Shown: piece after piece, positions 62,900 to 64,000 of the stretch
How positions within the stretch are numbered: the first letter of the stretch is position 1
Layout of the letters: each line of letters begins with the position of its first letter
The notes under the pieces: model-generated
What the model saw: the letters and a program-made list of their open reading frames with translations, nothing else
What the model was told of the DNA's origin: nothing
The model's database searches: none
From: Streptomyces sp. CoH27
GTDB lineage: Bacteria > Actinomycetota > Actinomycetes > Streptomycetales > Streptomycetaceae
DNA length: 64,000 nucleotides
Assembly (NCBI RefSeq): GCF_020181035.1
Contig: NZ_JAIQYY010000003.1
Span: forward strand, 35,439-99,438
Direction: 5' to 3'
Program-made: the position numbers and the translations under genes

Positions 62900-64000
62900 G
62901 CGCCCCGCCTCGGGCCACCCCCAGGGGGACCCTCACCACCGCATTGAGCACTGCGGAAACCGACCGCATCATCTACGACCTCACCGGCATAGCGCGCCAA
63001 TACGACACCCTCCTCACCGAGTTGCCCGGCATCCACATCCGCTTCGCCCTCAAATCCTGCCCGGTCGACGAAGTCCTCCGCTGCCTCGCGCAACGCGGCG
63101 CCGGCGTCGACGCGGCCGGCCCCGCCGAGATCGCCCAGGCCCTGCGCACCGGCGTGGACGCGACCCGCATCCACTACGGCAACACGGTCAAGTCCGACCA
63201 CGACATCGCCGAAGCCCGCCGGCAAGGCATCCGTACCTTCGCGACCGACAGCGTCGAGGACGTTCTGGCGATCGCCCGGCACGCCCCCGGCACACGGGTG
63301 TTCTGCCGTCTCACCACCAGCGGGGACGGCGCCCTGTGGGGCCTGAGCCGCAAGTTCGGCTGTTCTCCTCAGGACGCCGTCCGTGTCCTGGAGACCGCCC
63401 GCGCGGCCGGACTCACCCCGGCCGGGCTGTCGGTGCACGTCGGCTCCCAGCAGATGACCTGCGAGGCCTGGCAGCAGGCCGTCGACACCCTCGCCGAGAC
63501 CCTGACGGCCCTGGCGCTGCGGGGGATCGTGCTCGACCATGTCAACCTCGGCGGCGGCCTGCCCGCGCTCGGCTACCAGGACCGCCACGGCACCCCGCTC
63601 GAACCGCCCCTGGACAAGATCTTCGCCGTGCTCCGCGAGGGCATGGACCGCCTGCGGAACCTCAGCGCGTCCCCCCTCGACTTCGTCATGGAACCGGGCC
63701 GGCACCTGGTCGCCGACCACGGCGCCGTCCGCGCCCATGTCTCCCGGCTGACCCGCCGCCGCGGGCCCGACGGCACCGGCACCCACTGGCTCTACCTGAG
63801 CTGCGGGAAGTTCAACGGACTCTACGAGATGGATCAGTTGACCCACCGGATGGTCTTCCCGGGCCACCTGGACGAGCGGGAGTACGTGCCCGCGATCGTC
63901 GCCGGGCCCAGCTGCGACAGCGACGACGCCTACGGCGACGGCCGGCACCCGGTACTCGTCCCTGCGTCCCTCGCCTCCGGCGACCCGGTGTGGATCCTGT
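62896..64000 (+). CDS. Type III PLP-dependent decarboxylase (partial, runs off right edge)
   Basis: At least 368 residues. Ornithine/diaminopimelate decarboxylase fold: PLP lysine in IRFALKSCPVDE, LSVHVGSQQM, NLGGGLPALGY, VMEPGRHLVA and the interface motif PSCDSDDAYGDG typical of ornithine/lysine decarboxylases. It should decarboxylate a basic or acidic amino acid, or act on a modified one made by the dioxygenase. ATG 62896 overlaps DUF6271 by ATGA. A few dozen C-terminal residues lie outside the window. Confidence 0.88.
   Translation, partial: MSAPPRATPRGTLTTALSTAETDRIIYDLTGIARQYDTLLTELPGIHIRFALKSCPVDEVLRCLAQRGAGVDAAGPAEIAQALRTGVDATRIHYGNTVKSDHDIAEARRQGIRTFATDSVEDVLAIARHAPGTRVFCRLTTSGDGALWGLSRKFGCSPQDAVRVLETARAAGLTPAGLSVHVGSQQMTCEAWQQAVDTLAETLTALALRGIVLDHVNLGGGLPALGYQDRHGTPLEPPLDKIFAVLREGMDRLRNLSASPLDFVMEPGRHLVADHGAVRAHVSRLTRRRGPDGTGTHWLYLSCGKFNGLYEMDQLTHRMVFPGHLDEREYVPAIVAGPSCDSDDAYGDGRHPVLVPASLASGDPVWIL

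Overview
The window is high-GC actinobacterial chromosomal DNA and almost certainly Streptomyces. Third codon positions are nearly all G/C, GTG starts are common, and many genes overlap by ATGA or GTGA. It also carries Streptomyces-typical loci: the dasR-dasABCD chitooligosaccharide locus with dre operators, DUF5999, DUF6099 and DUF6299 proteins, SepF, and Zur boxes. It reads as chromosome arm or mid-chromosome with metabolic islands. I see no rRNA, tRNA, intact insertion sequence or phage.

Layout. 1-4.8 kb: a GDPD phosphodiesterase (cut by the left edge), a membrane-anchored protein, an HTH-ClpN regulator with a clean leaderless promoter, a kinase of the aminoglycoside phosphotransferase fold, then a scar where a truncated tautomerase gene and a truncated MFS gene abut. 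4.8-16.3 kb: a zinc locus. An operon for a zinc/manganese-type ABC importer (binding lipoprotein, ATPase, two permeases) ends in zur and runs leftward. A divergent operon of three PLP enzymes (Y4yA-type decarboxylase fold, SbnA/cysteine-synthase fused to rhodanese, SufS-like class V enzyme) runs rightward, followed by a methyltransferase. The shared control region holds two Zur boxes, a perfect third lies before the methyltransferase, and a weaker one lies before a convergent MinD/CooC-like ATPase operon. This is the best candidate for an undescribed system: zinc-starvation-induced small-molecule or sulfur chemistry next to its own importer and repressor.

16.3-16.9 kb is a graveyard: deaminase and hemerythrin-like remnants around an 8-bp tandem repeat. 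16.9-21.9 kb: methylmalonyl-CoA mutase (two subunits) with its MeaB chaperone. 22-28 kb: a divergent MarR/YceI pair with three shared operators, a GT-C-like membrane protein, a SepF paralogue, an AAA ATPase coupled to a MazG-like pyrophosphohydrolase, and small hypotheticals. 28-31.4 kb: an F420-type oxidoreductase, a CbrC-fusion protein, a lipoprotein. 31.4-35.5 kb: the Hen1-Pnkp RNA-repair cassette. 35.5-37.8 kb: an SPFH protein and an NAD-kinase-like protein. 38-40.3 kb: arginine deiminase and ornithine carbamoyltransferase, with a tandem AT-rich operator before argF.

41-48.6 kb: a CoA-dependent aromatic (2-aminobenzoate or salicylate) degradation cluster: CoA ligase, bifunctional monooxygenase/reductase, enoyl-CoA hydratase, acyl-CoA dehydrogenase, RidA and a PaaX regulator. 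Its two rightward promoters share a 31-bp element, and the acyl-CoA dehydrogenase leader contains four 35-bp tandem hairpin repeats. 48.7-54.7 kb: small secreted proteins, then a copper-radical oxidase followed by a DyP peroxidase fused to hemopexin-like repeats, a plausible H2O2 producer/consumer pair. 54.7-60.5 kb: dasR, dasA, dasB, dasC, dasD with three dre sites and an 84-bp inverted-repeat element between dasA and dasB. 60.6-64 kb: the start of a translationally coupled operon of a PhyH dioxygenase, a DUF6271 glycosyltransferase-like protein and a type III PLP decarboxylase cut by the right edge, an apparent biosynthetic cluster of unknown product.
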